From the NCBI RefSeq assembly GCF_000512915.1, contig NZ_CP007034.1, positions 1,922,001 through 1,986,000 on the forward strand: 64,000 nucleotides of DNA, given 5' to 3'. The position numbers were made by a program, and so were the translations under genes. The notes beneath the pieces were generated by a model. It worked only from the letters and a program-made list of their open reading frames with translations. It searched no databases and was not told the DNA's origin. Position 1 is the first letter of the stretch. Each line of letters begins with the position of its first letter. Below are positions 29,926-39,473 of this stretch, in pieces. The DNA comes from Barnesiella viscericola DSM 18177 (GTDB taxonomy: Bacteria; Bacteroidota; Bacteroidia; Bacteroidales; Barnesiellaceae).

Positions 29926-30930
29926 ATGAAAGTCGCTATTGTGGGCGCCAGCGGCGCCGTCGGACAAGAGTTCCTGAGAGTTTTGGACGAGCGGAATTTC
30001 CCGATCGACGAACTGTTGTTGTTCGGTTCCTCTCGAAGTGCAGGTCGTGCTTATCCCTTCCGGGGTAAACAGATTGTAGTCAAGGAGCTGAAGCACAATG
30101 ACGATTTCAAGGGAGTTGACATAGCCTTTACGTCGGCCGGAGCCGGTACCTCGAAGGAGTTTGCCGAGACGATTACCCGCTATGGTGCCATCATGATCGA
30201 CAATTCGAGCGCTTTCCGCATGGACGACGATGTGCCTTTGGTGGTGCCCGAGGTGAATGGCGACGACGCTTTCGTGCGTCCGCGCGGAATCATCGCCAAC
30301 CCCAACTGCACGACCATACAGATGGTGGTGGCCTTGAATGCCATCGAGGCCCTCTCGCACATCAAGCGGGTGCATGTGGCCACCTATCAGGCTGCCAGCG
30401 GTGCCGGAGCATCGGCCATGGCCGAACTGAAAAAACAGTTTGAACAGCTTGTCGCCGGCGAACAGCCTACGGTCGAAAAGTTCTACTTCCAGCTGGCCTA
30501 CAACCTCATTCCCCAGGTCGATGTCTTTACCGACAACCTCTATACCAAGGAGGAGATGAAGATGTATAACGAGACGCGCAAGATCATGCACTCCGATATT
30601 GCCGTGAGTGCTACCTGTGTGCGTGTGCCGGTGATGCGGGCTCACTCCGAGGCCATCTGGATCGAGACAGAGCGCCCCGTGTCGGTGGCCGAGGCCCGCG
30701 AGGCTTTCGCCCATGCCAAGGGTGTGGTGCTCGAAGACGACCCGGCCAACCGGGTATATCCCATGCCGCTCGAAAAGGCCGGTTGCGACCCTGTGTATGT
30801 GGGCCGTATCCGCAGCGACATCGCCAATCCCAACGGCTTGACCTTCTGGACGGTGAGCGACCAGATCAGGAAGGGGGCCGCCCTGAATGCCGTGCAGATT
30901 GCCGAATACCTGCTGGCTCACGGGGAGTAG
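29926..30930 (+). CDS. asd: Aspartate-semialdehyde dehydrogenase
   Basis: 334 aa. Reduces aspartyl phosphate to aspartate semialdehyde, the branch point to lysine/diaminopimelate, threonine and methionine. NADP site [15 protein letters not shown] at 5-19; active-site Cys in [11 protein letters not shown] near residue 127; substrate residues in [19 protein letters not shown]-terminal [20 protein letters not shown]. Single gene between the antiporter promoter and a strong terminator. Confidence 0.96.
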   Translation: MKVAIVGASGAVGQEFLRVLDERNFPIDELLLFGSSRSAGRAYPFRGKQIVVKELKHNDDFKGVDIAFTSAGAGTSKEFAETITRYGAIMIDNSSAFRMDDDVPLVVPEVNGDDAFVRPRGIIANPNCTTIQMVVALNAIEALSHIKRVHVATYQAASGAGASAMAELKKQFEQLVAGEQPTVEKFYFQLAYNLIPQVDVFTDNLYTKEEMKMYNETRKIMHSDIAVSATCVRVPVMRAHSEAIWIETERPVSVAEAREAFAHAKGVVLEDDPANRVYPMPLEKAGCDPVYVGRIRSDIANPNGLTFWTVSDQIRKGAALNAVQIAEYLLAHGE

Positions 30931-30994
30931 TCCCTGTCGGGGAGGGGTGCCAACCTTTTGCCCATATTGAAATTTGTATTGTTTATAAATGACC

Positions 30995-31031
30995 GACAGC
31001 CGCATGGAGCAATCCGTGCGGCTGTCTTTTT
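30995..31031 (+). terminator. Terminator of asd
   Basis: 10-bp stem GACAGCCGCA / TGCGGCTGTC followed by TTTTT. It also ends the approach to the convergent hexosaminidase gene. Confidence 0.85.
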
Positions 31032-31058
31032 AGGTCATTATCGAGTAGTTTTGGTAGG

Positions 31059-33569
31059 TTAATCGTTGGGGTTGGCATAGTCGGTGGTAAGACTCGCTTT
31101 ACCCAGGTAGAAAAGGCGGGCCTTCACGACCGAAGCCTGGCAGTCGACCGGCGCCTCCCAACGGGGCGATTCGGCGGTAGGTTCACTGCCGTCGGTGGTG
31201 TAGCGAATCTCGGCCTGGGGGATAGGCGAGTTGGCATAGAGCTTGCCTTCGACGATGCGGATACCCGGCTGGGGCAGACGGAAGTTCACCCCTTCATCGG
31301 CCAGGCGTGGCATCTCGATGCCGGCAATCTTGGCGTTGTAGATGGCCCGGGCCTTCTCATAGAGCGCCTGCTTGTCGTCGGTCGGGGTGGGCGACCACTC
31401 AGGGAAGGTGTTCCAGCCGCGCTCGACGAGACCGAAAATCTTGGGGAAGGTGTAGTATTGCACCATGTCGAAGCTGCCCAGAGTCTCGGCGAAGAGCTGT
31501 GCCTGTATGCCTTTGATGTGGGTACGTCCCTGAGCCGTGAGGGCTATCTTGCCGCGGGCGGCCGTTTTGAGGTCGTTGCTCACGCCGTCGCGGTTCTCGC
31601 GGGCCGAACCGTAGATGTTGAAGGGGAGCATGTTGAACGAGGCAAACTGGTCGACATAGCCGCCCCAGATGAGTCCCGGTTCGTCCTTGTGGGGATTGTA
31701 GGCCAGGTCGAGGTAGAAGTTGTTGACGTTGCAGAGTATCACGTCGTACCCCTCGTTGGCCACGGTGTAGGGCACCACGTCGCTGTTGCCGATGGTGCTC
31801 CAGCAGTAAACGCCGTCGAATCGGGGAGCCACGCGGGCATTCAGTTCAGGCGAGTGGTGGAGAGCCACCTCCTGCCACCCCGATACCTTCACCCCTTTAT
31901 CGGCCAGCATACCCGATACTTTGTCCAGGAAATATTCCGAGAGCTGGTGCAGGTCGGTCATGCCGTTCTCTTCCATGAACCGGCGGCAGCTGGGCGAACC
32001 GGCCCACGAACCGTGAGGTACCTCATCGCCGCCGATGTGTATGGCTGCCAAGGGAACACCGGCATCGCGGTACATGGCGATAATTTCGTCGCTCACCTTC
32101 TCCATGAAGCGGTAGACCGAGGGGAGAGATACATTCATGATGTTATCGGTGTAGGCCTGAGCCGATACATATTTCGAGGTGTCGGCCTCCTCCGAGAGCA
32201 GATATTCTCGGGCTTGCTCGGGATTGGAATCCTTCAACCGGTTGTAACGGGCCCTCATCGCCACGATGGCGGCACGGGCGTGACCCGGCGATTCGATTTC
32301 GGGGATTACGGTGATATGCCGCTGGGCCGCATATTGCAGCAGGTCGATAAAGTCTTGTCGGGTGTAGTAGCCGTTGCCCGTGACGGTTGTATCGGCCGGG
32401 TTCCACCCGCCGTAGTAGTTGGGGTAGAGGCATTGGCTCTCGTCGCGGGTGAAGCCCCGGCGCGAGCCTATCGAGGTGAGCTCTTCGAGCCCGGGAATTT
32501 CGAGCCGCCACCCTTCGTCGTCGCTGAAATGGAAGTGGAACACGTTCAGCTTATAGGCTGCCAGCAGGTCAATCAGTTTGAAGAGGTCGGCCTTGCGGGT
32601 ATAGTTGCGCGAGATGTCGAGCATCATGCCGCGGTAGGGCAGGTCAGGGTAGTCGTTGATGGCCACGTTTTCGAGTCGGGCGGGAATCGCCTGCCGTTTC
32701 AGCAGCGAGAGCAGCGTCTGGGTGCCGTTGAAGATGGCGTGAGGCGTCCCTCCGCTGATGGTGATGTAGTTGTCTTTCACGTCGAGACGGTAGTGTTCGT
32801 CGTTGCGCGCCTGACTGTTCTTGGGGAAGTGACAGAGGGCGATGACGGTCTGTCCGTTGTTGGTGACGTGGTAACCTATCTTTTCCAGTTCCTGTACCAG
32901 CAGACGGGCTTCACCGGCAAATCCCTCCTCGACGCTGAGCGAGATGTTTTCGGCGATCACCGACACCCCCTCGCGCGGGGTCACCTCTTTGAGCGAAGGC
33001 AGCAGGTCGTAGGTTTGCAGTTGGTAGTCGGTTTGCAAGGCCTCGTTCTGGGCATAGCACACCTCGCCGTCGGGGTAGTTGGGCGCCTTGTGTCCCGGTA
33101 TTGTCCATTGCGATTCGCGGGTGAAGGGGGCGATGGTAAAGGGTATGGAGACCGCTTTGTCGTCGGCCGAGACGAAGAAGGGCGACTTGGGGGTGAACTG
33201 TGTCTGGATAAAGGTGCCCCCGTTCAGGTAGGGAATGGCAATCGAGTCGCCCGGAGCGAGCGGTTGCCACGAATCGGCCGGAGCTATTTTATAGTAGCCG
33301 GGGTTGACCATCTCGATAGTCACCGGTGACTCTTCACAGGCCTTGACACCTCGCGGGGAGAGTTGGGTGAAGTAGATTTCCCAGCCCGATTCGAGGGGCT
33401 TTGTCGAGGTGTTGACCAAGGTGAAGGTACTTTCGTAGTAGTCTGGTTCGACTTGATTTTCGCCCATTTCCCATTGCAGAGACACGGGGCTTTGCGTCGA
33501 CGTGTTGCAGGCTGCCAACGTACCGAGGGCCAGCGCGCAGAGCAGGTGATGTGATTTTTTCATGTTCAT
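31059..33569 (-). CDS. GH20 beta-N-acetylhexosaminidase, lipoprotein
   Basis: 836 aa from ATG 33569 (MNMKKSHHLL) or the ATG two codons later; the frame stays open for 130 codons upstream but there runs over the TPM gene. Lipoprotein signal LGTLAACN. Order: chitobiase-like N-terminal Ig domain (about 25-150), GH20b alpha/beta domain (about 165-310), GH20 barrel with HFHFSDDEGWRLEI near 348 and the catalytic Asp-Glu in HIGGDEVPHGSW near 510, then a C-terminal chitobiase-like domain (IRYTTDGSEPTAESPRW). It removes terminal GlcNAc/GalNAc from glycans such as mucin or host N-glycans. No SusC/D genes adjoin it. Confidence 0.93.
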   Translation of the reverse strand: MNMKKSHHLLCALALGTLAACNTSTQSPVSLQWEMGENQVEPDYYESTFTLVNTSTKPLESGWEIYFTQLSPRGVKACEESPVTIEMVNPGYYKIAPADSWQPLAPGDSIAIPYLNGGTFIQTQFTPKSPFFVSADDKAVSIPFTIAPFTRESQWTIPGHKAPNYPDGEVCYAQNEALQTDYQLQTYDLLPSLKEVTPREGVSVIAENISLSVEEGFAGEARLLVQELEKIGYHVTNNGQTVIALCHFPKNSQARNDEHYRLDVKDNYITISGGTPHAIFNGTQTLLSLLKRQAIPARLENVAINDYPDLPYRGMMLDISRNYTRKADLFKLIDLLAAYKLNVFHFHFSDDEGWRLEIPGLEELTSIGSRRGFTRDESQCLYPNYYGGWNPADTTVTGNGYYTRQDFIDLLQYAAQRHITVIPEIESPGHARAAIVAMRARYNRLKDSNPEQAREYLLSEEADTSKYVSAQAYTDNIMNVSLPSVYRFMEKVSDEIIAMYRDAGVPLAAIHIGGDEVPHGSWAGSPSCRRFMEENGMTDLHQLSEYFLDKVSGMLADKGVKVSGWQEVALHHSPELNARVAPRFDGVYCWSTIGNSDVVPYTVANEGYDVILCNVNNFYLDLAYNPHKDEPGLIWGGYVDQFASFNMLPFNIYGSARENRDGVSNDLKTAARGKIALTAQGRTHIKGIQAQLFAETLGSFDMVQYYTFPKIFGLVERGWNTFPEWSPTPTDDKQALYEKARAIYNAKIAGIEMPRLADEGVNFRLPQPGIRIVEGKLYANSPIPQAEIRYTTDGSEPTAESPRWEAPVDCQASVVKARLFYLGKASLTTDYANPND

Positions 33570-33622
33570 GGTATAATTGGGGTGAATGATTCCTGTTTTT
33601 GTTTCGGTCGGTTCAGGGCCGG

Positions 33623-34864
33623 TTACCAGCCCGACGAGGCGCCGCCACCACCGGTAGAGCCTCCGCCAAAGCCTCCGCCGAATCCGCCACCACCAAAACC
33701 ACCGCCCCGGCCCGAACCACCTATGATGGCAGCCGCGGCAACCACGGGAATAATGTAGGATTTGCGGACGGTCTTGTGGCAGTGGGCGCAGGTGTAGCGC
33801 TTCTCGCCCAACCCGGTGCTCACGGCAGTGGCCCGACGCAAGATGTAGTCGCCTTCGAGGCTGTAAGCCCGGCTGTGGCAGTAGGGGCAGCGCTGGTACT
33901 GGGTGAACTGGTTTTCGTAGGGGTAGACGAGCGTGTTGCCGCAGTGGTCGCAGAGCCACACGTCGTAGTCGACCGAGTTGAGATGTTCCTCGGTATTCTC
34001 CTGGGGGGTGAGGTAGAGGTTATCCTCCTCCTCGTTCAGTTTGCGCATGGGGCTGCCGCACGATTCGCACTTGCGGGGTTTGTTGCGCAGCCGTCTGAGC
34101 CGCCGGTTTATCCCGGCATAGAGCAGCCACACGAAGAAGGGGAAGATGAAGCTGCCGGTCAGCAGGAACGGACGGAATGCCACCAGTCGTTTGTATTGCT
34201 CGTAGGGCCCTTTGCGGGCATAGCGGGCCATGATCCACAGCATGGTAAAGAGCAAGATGTGCGAGACAACGAGCGACACGGTGAGGTAGATGTTGAAGAT
34301 GCGTCCCCAGTCTATTTCCAGCCCATGTACCTGCTGCGGGGCGGTAATCTCCTCGACTGCCGCAGGGTCGGTGAGTATGCGGCTGACGGCCGTGATGCCG
34401 TCGAGCATACCCTGGTCGTAGTTCCCCTCCTTGAATCGGGGCAGGATATATTGCGTCTGTATGCGTTTGCAGATAGCGTCGGGCAGGACACCTTCCAGTC
34501 CGTAGCCGGTGCGGAAGACGATGCGCCGCTGGTCGAGCACGAGCAGTACGAGCAGTCCGTTGTCGTTCTGCTTGCCGATGCCCCACCGGGTGAAGAGGTC
34601 GGTGGCGAAGAGGTCGGGCGAGGTGTCGCCAATCGATGCGAGAGCCACGACGGCCACCTCCGAGGTGTTGACCCCTTGCAGGTCGAGGAGCATCTGGTCG
34701 AGCCGGGTCACGGTCTCGGCCGAGAGGATGCCGTCGGGGTTGCTCACAAACCGGCGGCCGTCGGTCTGGTGAACATTGGGTACTTGCTCGGGCGTATATC
34801 CGGCCGCACGCAGCAGAGGGACAAAGAGCAGAAGCAGGAGTATCGTGCAGATTCTTTTTTTCAT
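33623..34864 (-). CDS. TPM-domain membrane protein with four CxxC knuckles and Gly-rich tail
   Basis: 413 aa. Signal peptide 1-20, TPM_phosphatase/YgcG-type domain about 28-165 (SNPDGILSAETVTRLDQMLL, TRWGIGKQNDNGLLVL, FRTGYGLEGVLPDA). Two membrane segments follow at about 191-211 and 232-250. The cytosolic part has four CxxC pairs: CESC 266-269, CDHC 305-308, CPYC 326-329 and CAHC 359-362, consistent with two zinc ribbons. The tail (about 382-413) is a Gly-rich repeat ending SSGW, common in this family. Function unknown. It sits between dgt and the hexosaminidase gene in one operon. Confidence 0.85.
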   Translation of the reverse strand: MKKRICTILLLLLFVPLLRAAGYTPEQVPNVHQTDGRRFVSNPDGILSAETVTRLDQMLLDLQGVNTSEVAVVALASIGDTSPDLFATDLFTRWGIGKQNDNGLLVLLVLDQRRIVFRTGYGLEGVLPDAICKRIQTQYILPRFKEGNYDQGMLDGITAVSRILTDPAAVEEITAPQQVHGLEIDWGRIFNIYLTVSLVVSHILLFTMLWIMARYARKGPYEQYKRLVAFRPFLLTGSFIFPFFVWLLYAGINRRLRRLRNKPRKCESCGSPMRKLNEEEDNLYLTPQENTEEHLNSVDYDVWLCDHCGNTLVYPYENQFTQYQRCPYCHSRAYSLEGDYILRRATAVSTGLGEKRYTCAHCHKTVRKSYIIPVVAAAAIIGGSGRGGGFGGGGFGGGFGGGSTGGGGASSGW

Positions 34865-34878
34865 GAGGGTATTCGTGT

Positions 34879-36243
34879 TTAGAGCGAAGGGAGGCTCATG
34901 CCGTTGATTTTGCGATAGAGGTCGAGGGCGTAGACGTCGGTCATGCCCGAGATGTAGTCGATGACCGCCTGCACCTTCCCGTAGAGGGTGGGGGCGTGCA
35001 TCTCGTATTGTTCGGGTACCTTGTTGAGCAGCAGCCGCGAGTAGGCCTTGTCGGGGAAACGCACGGCGTCGAGAAACTTGTCGAGCAGTACCGAGATGAT
35101 GCGGTTACCGGCCAGCTCGATGTCGAGTACGTCGGACGACTTGTAGATTTTCTCGAAGGCGGTTTCGGAGCAATGCCGGTAGGCCTGGCAGGGACGGTCG
35201 GAGATGTGCTCGACCAGCGACCCGGTGAAGCGCCCTTCGAGCAACGCTTGCTCTTCGCGGCAGAAGAGGGCCGAACACTCGTCGATGAGGGTGCCGATGA
35301 CACAGGAGCGCAGGTAGACGATTTGTTCGTTGAGGTCGGTCACCACTTTGAGCACGTCGAGAATGTGCTGTTGCCGTTTCGCGTCGAAGAAGTCGAGGAA
35401 GAGTCCTTTGACCGTCTCGGTGTCGAGTATTTTCAATTTGTGGGCATCTTCGATGTCCATGATCTGGTAGCAGATGTCGTCGGCAGCCTCCACCAGATAG
35501 ACCAGCGGGTGGCGGTGGTAGCGTTCGCCACTGTCGCCCTCGGGGAGCATGCCCAGGTCGTCGGCGATACGCAGGAAATCTTTCTTCTCCGAAGTGAAGA
35601 ATCCCGACTTGCCCCGTTTGGTCGACTGTATCGACGAATAGGGGTATTTCACGATCGAGGCGAGAGTCGAGTAGGTGAGCGCGAAACCTCCCGGCCGACG
35701 GCCATGAAACTGGTGGGTGAGCAGGCGGAAGGCGTTGGCATTCCCCTCGAAGTGGGTAAAGTCCTGCCAGTGATGTTCGTTTCTCAACTCCTTTTTCAAC
35801 ACCTGCCCGTTCCCTTCGGAGAAGTAGGTGGAGATGGCGCGCTCGCCCGAATGACCGAAAGGCGGATTGCCCAGGTCGTGAGCCAGACAGGCGGCCGAGG
35901 TGATGGCCCCCAGGTGGTAGAGCTTGTGGCACCAGGGTTCGGAGCTGTACTTTTCGGATAGCGTGGTCGATACGTTATTGCCCAGTGAACGCCCTACGCA
36001 CGATACTTCAAGGCTGTGGGTGAGGCGGTTGTGCACGAATATACTGCCCGGCAGCGGAAAGACCTGCGTCTTGTTCTGCAACCGGCGGAAGGGCGCCGAA
36101 AAGACCAGCCGGTCGTAGTCGCGCTGGAAATCGGTGCGGGTGTGGTGCCGCTCGTCGTGATACTTCTCCATGCCGAATCGCTTGGAGGTAATCAGTCGGT
36201 CCCAGTGCATTTGGGTGGGGATATCCTTGGCTTGCGTATTCAT
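34879..36243 (-). CDS. dgt: Deoxyguanosinetriphosphate triphosphohydrolase-like protein
   Basis: 454 aa. HD-domain enzyme that splits dGTP or other dNTPs into nucleoside and triphosphate. Motifs: FRRLQNKTQVFPLPG, HNRLTHSLEVSCVGRSLG (first His), CLAHDLGNPPFGHSGE (HD pair), and the later Asp in YLVEAADDICYQIMDIED. The length fits the tetrameric dNTPase group. First gene of a minus-strand operon; the TPM gene follows after 14 bp. Confidence 0.92.
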   Translation of the reverse strand: MNTQAKDIPTQMHWDRLITSKRFGMEKYHDERHHTRTDFQRDYDRLVFSAPFRRLQNKTQVFPLPGSIFVHNRLTHSLEVSCVGRSLGNNVSTTLSEKYSSEPWCHKLYHLGAITSAACLAHDLGNPPFGHSGERAISTYFSEGNGQVLKKELRNEHHWQDFTHFEGNANAFRLLTHQFHGRRPGGFALTYSTLASIVKYPYSSIQSTKRGKSGFFTSEKKDFLRIADDLGMLPEGDSGERYHRHPLVYLVEAADDICYQIMDIEDAHKLKILDTETVKGLFLDFFDAKRQQHILDVLKVVTDLNEQIVYLRSCVIGTLIDECSALFCREEQALLEGRFTGSLVEHISDRPCQAYRHCSETAFEKIYKSSDVLDIELAGNRIISVLLDKFLDAVRFPDKAYSRLLLNKVPEQYEMHAPTLYGKVQAVIDYISGMTDVYALDLYRKINGMSLPSL

Positions 36244-36265
36244 GATTTCTTCTCAACAATCGGTA

Positions 36266-36273
36266 CAAATGTA
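36266..36273 (-). promoter_or_regulatory. -7 element of the dgt operon
   Basis: TACATTTG on the minus strand, 22 nt before the dgt start. No well-spaced -33 TTTG. Confidence 0.55.
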
Positions 36274-36382
36274 GTAAAAAAGAGAGACAAAAACAGGAGC
36301 GGAGGGTAAAATACTCGGACTCGATTGTCGGGGTATCACATTAAAATATAAAAAATAGGGTGCTTTTTTGAGAGTATTTCGT

Positions 36383-36390
36383 TATTTTCG
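36383..36390 (+). promoter_or_regulatory. Possible -7 element of the dut operon
   Basis: TATTTTCG, one base off the TAnnTTTG consensus, 47 nt before dut. Confidence 0.35.
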
Positions 36391-36437
36391 CAGATTAAAA
36401 GAGTGAAAATAAGTAGTCTTTATAAAAGTATATCCCG

Positions 36438-36878
36438 ATGAAAGTCTCTGTCAAGATAGTCAACAAGTCGCACCATGCGCTGCCCTCTTACAGTACGCTG
36501 TTTTCGGCCGGAATGGATATTCGTGCCAACCTGTCGGAGCCGGTGACCCTGGCACCCCTCGAACGTATGCTCATACCTACCGGCCTCTATATTGCTCTGC
36601 CCGAGGGCTATGAGGCTCAGATACGGCCGCGCAGCGGGTTGGCCTTGAAACACGGCATCACGATTCCCAACACGCCGGGCACCATCGATGCCGACTATCG
36701 GGGCGAGGTGGGCATCATCGTGCTCAACGTGTCGGACAAGCCTTTTACCATCGAGGACGGCGAGCGCATCTGCCAGATGGTGGTGAAGGAGTATTGCCGG
36801 GTCGAATGGGACGAGGTCGAGTCGCTCGACGAGACCGAGCGCGGTGCCGGCGGTTTCGGGCATACGGGTGTAAAGTAA
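36438..36878 (+). CDS. dut: dUTP diphosphatase
   Basis: 146 aa, trimeric dUTPase. Hydrolyses dUTP to dUMP and keeps uracil out of DNA. Motif 1 [10 protein letters not shown], motif 2 RPRSGLALK, motif 3 [19 protein letters not shown], motif 4 ERICQMVV, and motif 5 [10 protein letters not shown] that closes the active site. First gene of a co-directional run with the TPR lipoprotein (22 bp), DUF4292 and EnvC-like genes. Confidence 0.96.
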   Translation: MKVSVKIVNKSHHALPSYSTLFSAGMDIRANLSEPVTLAPLERMLIPTGLYIALPEGYEAQIRPRSGLALKHGITIPNTPGTIDADYRGEVGIIVLNVSDKPFTIEDGERICQMVVKEYCRVEWDEVESLDETERGAGGFGHTGVK

Positions 36879-36900
36879 ACAGTCTTCCCAAACAATAACG

Positions 36901-38646
36901 ATGGGGATAGGAATGCAAAGATACAGATCGATTGTGTGGCTGTGTGCCGGGCTCTGCCTCGTGCTGACGAGTTGTGGCCTGTATCGAAACACGGCCGGGG
37001 GTGAGTTGTCGGACGAGGCTCGCCAGAAGTTTGAATATTTCTACTTGGAGGCCGAGCGGCAAAAGGCTCTCGGCCACAACGACGCGGCTTTCGACCTGAT
37101 GTGCCGGGCTGCCGAAATCGATACGACCAGTGCGGCCGCCCGCTTCTTCCTGGCGCCTTACTACCTGCAACTGGGCAACTACGAGCAGGCCCGTACCGAC
37201 TTGCGGTATGCGGCCGAACAGTACCCCGGGAACTACTGGTACAACGTGGTGTATGCCAATTTCTCGCAACAGAGCGGGCAGCACGACGAGGCGATACGCA
37301 TCTGGTCGCGCCTGCTCAAACAGAATCCCGACAAGGGCGAAATCAACTCGGCTCTGGCCGAGGCCTATACGGCCAAAGGCGACTTGAAATCGGCCGTGGC
37401 CTGCTACGACAGTTTGGAGTCGGCCATGGGCATGATGGAGCCGATTACCATCGAGAAACTGAAATTGTACGGGTATATGGGCAACCGCGAAGCCATGGTG
37501 GCCGAGGCCGAGAAGTTGCAGCGCACCTTCCCCCAGAATACCGACTACATGCGGCTGCTGGGCGACATCTATCTCGAAGTGGGTCGTGACTCGGCCGCCC
37601 TATCGATGTACGACCGGGCTTTGGCCCTGGAACCCAAGAACGGCTACGTCTATCTGTCGAAAGCCGGTTACTACGAGAAGAAGGGCGACTCCATCGCCTA
37701 CAATAACGAAATTCGCAATGCCTTGATGAACAGGCATATCGACGTGAATACGAAACTGAATATTTTCAGCACCTACATCATCGACCTCATGAAGAAGAAG
37801 CAGGAGCTGAACCGGGTCGATTCGCTCTTTGCCGACATGCTCGAACAATACCCGCAGGAGGAGCCCGTGCATCGGCTCTTCGGCATGTATCTGTCGAGCC
37901 GGAAGGAGTTTACCCGGGCCGAGGAGCAGTATGCCATCGCTGCCGATCTGGCTCCCACCAACCCCGAGAACTGGTTGCAGCTCATTGGGCTGTATCTCTA
38001 TCAGGAGAAATACCCCGAGGTGATTGAGGTGGGGAAGCGTGCCATACAGTATGTGCCCGACCAGAAGGATATCTACATGTATGTGGCGGTGGCCAGTACC
38101 CAGACCAAGAGTTATGCCGAGGCCCTCGACATGTTGGAGACGGGGCTCACCTATGTCGATGAAGGGGACAACGAAACGAGGTCGTTCTTCTACGGACAGA
38201 TGGGCGACATCTATCTCGAAGTGGGGCGCGACTCGGCCGCTCTGTCGATGTACGACAAGGCCCTGTCGTACAACGCCTCGAACATAGCGGTGCTGAACAA
38301 TTACAGCTACTTCCTGGCCACCGAGGGACGCGACCTCGACAAGGCCGAGCGCATGAGCGCCCAGACGGTGAAGGCCGAGCCCGACAATGCCACCTATCTC
38401 GATACCTATGCCTGGATATTTTTCAAGAAGGGCGACTATTCGCTGGCTCGTCTCTACATGAAGAATGCCCTCGACAAGAGTCAGGAAGCCAGTGCCGAAC
38501 TGTTTGAGCACTATGGCGACATACTCTATATGCTGGGCGAGGTCGACGAGGCGGTAGAGTACTGGCAGAAGGCACTCGATGCGGGGAGCGAGTCGGCCGA
38601 GTTGTTGAAGGAGAAAATCAAGCAAAAGAAATATATTGAACCATGA
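36901..38646 (+). CDS. Tetratricopeptide-repeat lipoprotein
   Basis: 581 aa (an alternative start lies four codons later). Lipoprotein signal (LCAGLCLVLTSCG). The rest is a TPR solenoid of about 12-14 repeats, for example YLQLGNYEQARTDLRYA, YTAKGDLKSAVACYDSL, YLEVGRDSAALSMYDRALAL and EVDEAVEYWQKALDAG. The segment GDIYLEVGRDSAALSMYD occurs twice almost unchanged. TPRs scaffold protein contacts. Together with the following genes it suggests an envelope assembly role. Its end overlaps the DUF4292 start in ATGA. Confidence 0.92.
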   Translation: MGIGMQRYRSIVWLCAGLCLVLTSCGLYRNTAGGELSDEARQKFEYFYLEAERQKALGHNDAAFDLMCRAAEIDTTSAAARFFLAPYYLQLGNYEQARTDLRYAAEQYPGNYWYNVVYANFSQQSGQHDEAIRIWSRLLKQNPDKGEINSALAEAYTAKGDLKSAVACYDSLESAMGMMEPITIEKLKLYGYMGNREAMVAEAEKLQRTFPQNTDYMRLLGDIYLEVGRDSAALSMYDRALALEPKNGYVYLSKAGYYEKKGDSIAYNNEIRNALMNRHIDVNTKLNIFSTYIIDLMKKKQELNRVDSLFADMLEQYPQEEPVHRLFGMYLSSRKEFTRAEEQYAIAADLAPTNPENWLQLIGLYLYQEKYPEVIEVGKRAIQYVPDQKDIYMYVAVASTQTKSYAEALDMLETGLTYVDEGDNETRSFFYGQMGDIYLEVGRDSAALSMYDKALSYNASNIAVLNNYSYFLATEGRDLDKAERMSAQTVKAEPDNATYLDTYAWIFFKKGDYSLARLYMKNALDKSQEASAELFEHYGDILYMLGEVDEAVEYWQKALDAGSESAELLKEKIKQKKYIEP

Positions 38647-39473
38647 GGTATATACCCATAGCACTCTGCATCGTGTTGCTCTCAGTTTTGGCTGGCTGTA
38701 AAGGGGGAAAAGAGCTGGCCACCGGCCAGTCGGTGCCGCAGGAGATCCGGAACGATTTCGAGAATCTCGTCGCCTCGTATCCCCAGTGGAGTACCTTCTC
38801 GTCGAAGGGGTCGGCCGACCTGGCTTTGGGGCAGGGCGGTTCGCTGAGTGCCTCGACCCAGGTGCGCATGGTGCGCGGCGAGTCGCTGCAAATCTCGGTG
38901 CGTATTTTTCTGGGTATCGAGGTGGCCCGTCTCTACATGACGCGCGACAGCCTCTTCCTTGTCGACAAGATGCAGCGGCGCTACATGGCCGAGTCGCTGG
39001 CCGACATCGGCAACCAACTCGCCCAGACCTTCTCGCTGGCTACGGTGCAAGATGCCCTGTTGGGCCGCATCTTCCTGTTGGATACGACATCGGGTCAGTA
39101 TCGCATCGACGATTTCGAGGTGGTGGCCTCGGGTTCGTCGCGCTGGTCGCTGTTGCCCCGCCGGCAAGATGCCCGGTTTGGCTATCGCTTCGACCTGAAC
39201 GGCACGAAGTTGCTCTCGACGAAATGCACCTCGGCCGACGGCCGCAAGTCGGTGGCGTGTCACTATGCCGATTTCATCAGGCAGGGGCAGAGCGACAATT
39301 TCCCTACAAGCATGCAACTGGCCCTCACGGGGCTGAGCCTGCCGCTGTCGCTCAACCTGCACTATGATGCCTCGTCGGTAGCCTGGAACGGGAGTGTGAG
39401 TGTAGAGAAACCCAATTTGTCAAGATATACGCGTGTCACGGCCACGCAGTTGTTAAAGGAGTTGTCGTTATGA
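38643..39473 (+). CDS. DUF4292 lipoprotein
   Basis: 276 aa. Signal and lipobox IVLLSVLAGCKGG. The mature part is a beta-rich DUF4292 domain (FSSKGSADLALG, ISVRIFLGIEVARLYMTRDS, FLVDKMQRRYM), resembling the LolA/LolB-type half-barrel fold used for hydrophobic cargo, though that link is inference. It overlaps both neighbours by 4 bp (ATGA), so translation is coupled with the TPR and EnvC-like genes. Confidence 0.85.
   Translation: MRYIPIALCIVLLSVLAGCKGGKELATGQSVPQEIRNDFENLVASYPQWSTFSSKGSADLALGQGGSLSASTQVRMVRGESLQISVRIFLGIEVARLYMTRDSLFLVDKMQRRYMAESLADIGNQLAQTFSLATVQDALLGRIFLLDTTSGQYRIDDFEVVASGSSRWSLLPRRQDARFGYRFDLNGTKLLSTKCTSADGRKSVACHYADFIRQGQSDNFPTSMQLALTGLSLPLSLNLHYDASSVAWNGSVSVEKPNLSRYTRVTATQLLKELSL

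Noticed and set aside
31458-33329. 623-codon plus frame opposite the hexosaminidase
   Set aside because: Antisense shadow; GH20 motifs are on the minus strand.
33570-33959. N-terminal extension of the hexosaminidase (130 codons)
   Set aside because: It overlaps the Gly-rich end of the TPM gene in another frame, and the true lipoprotein signal starts at 33569.
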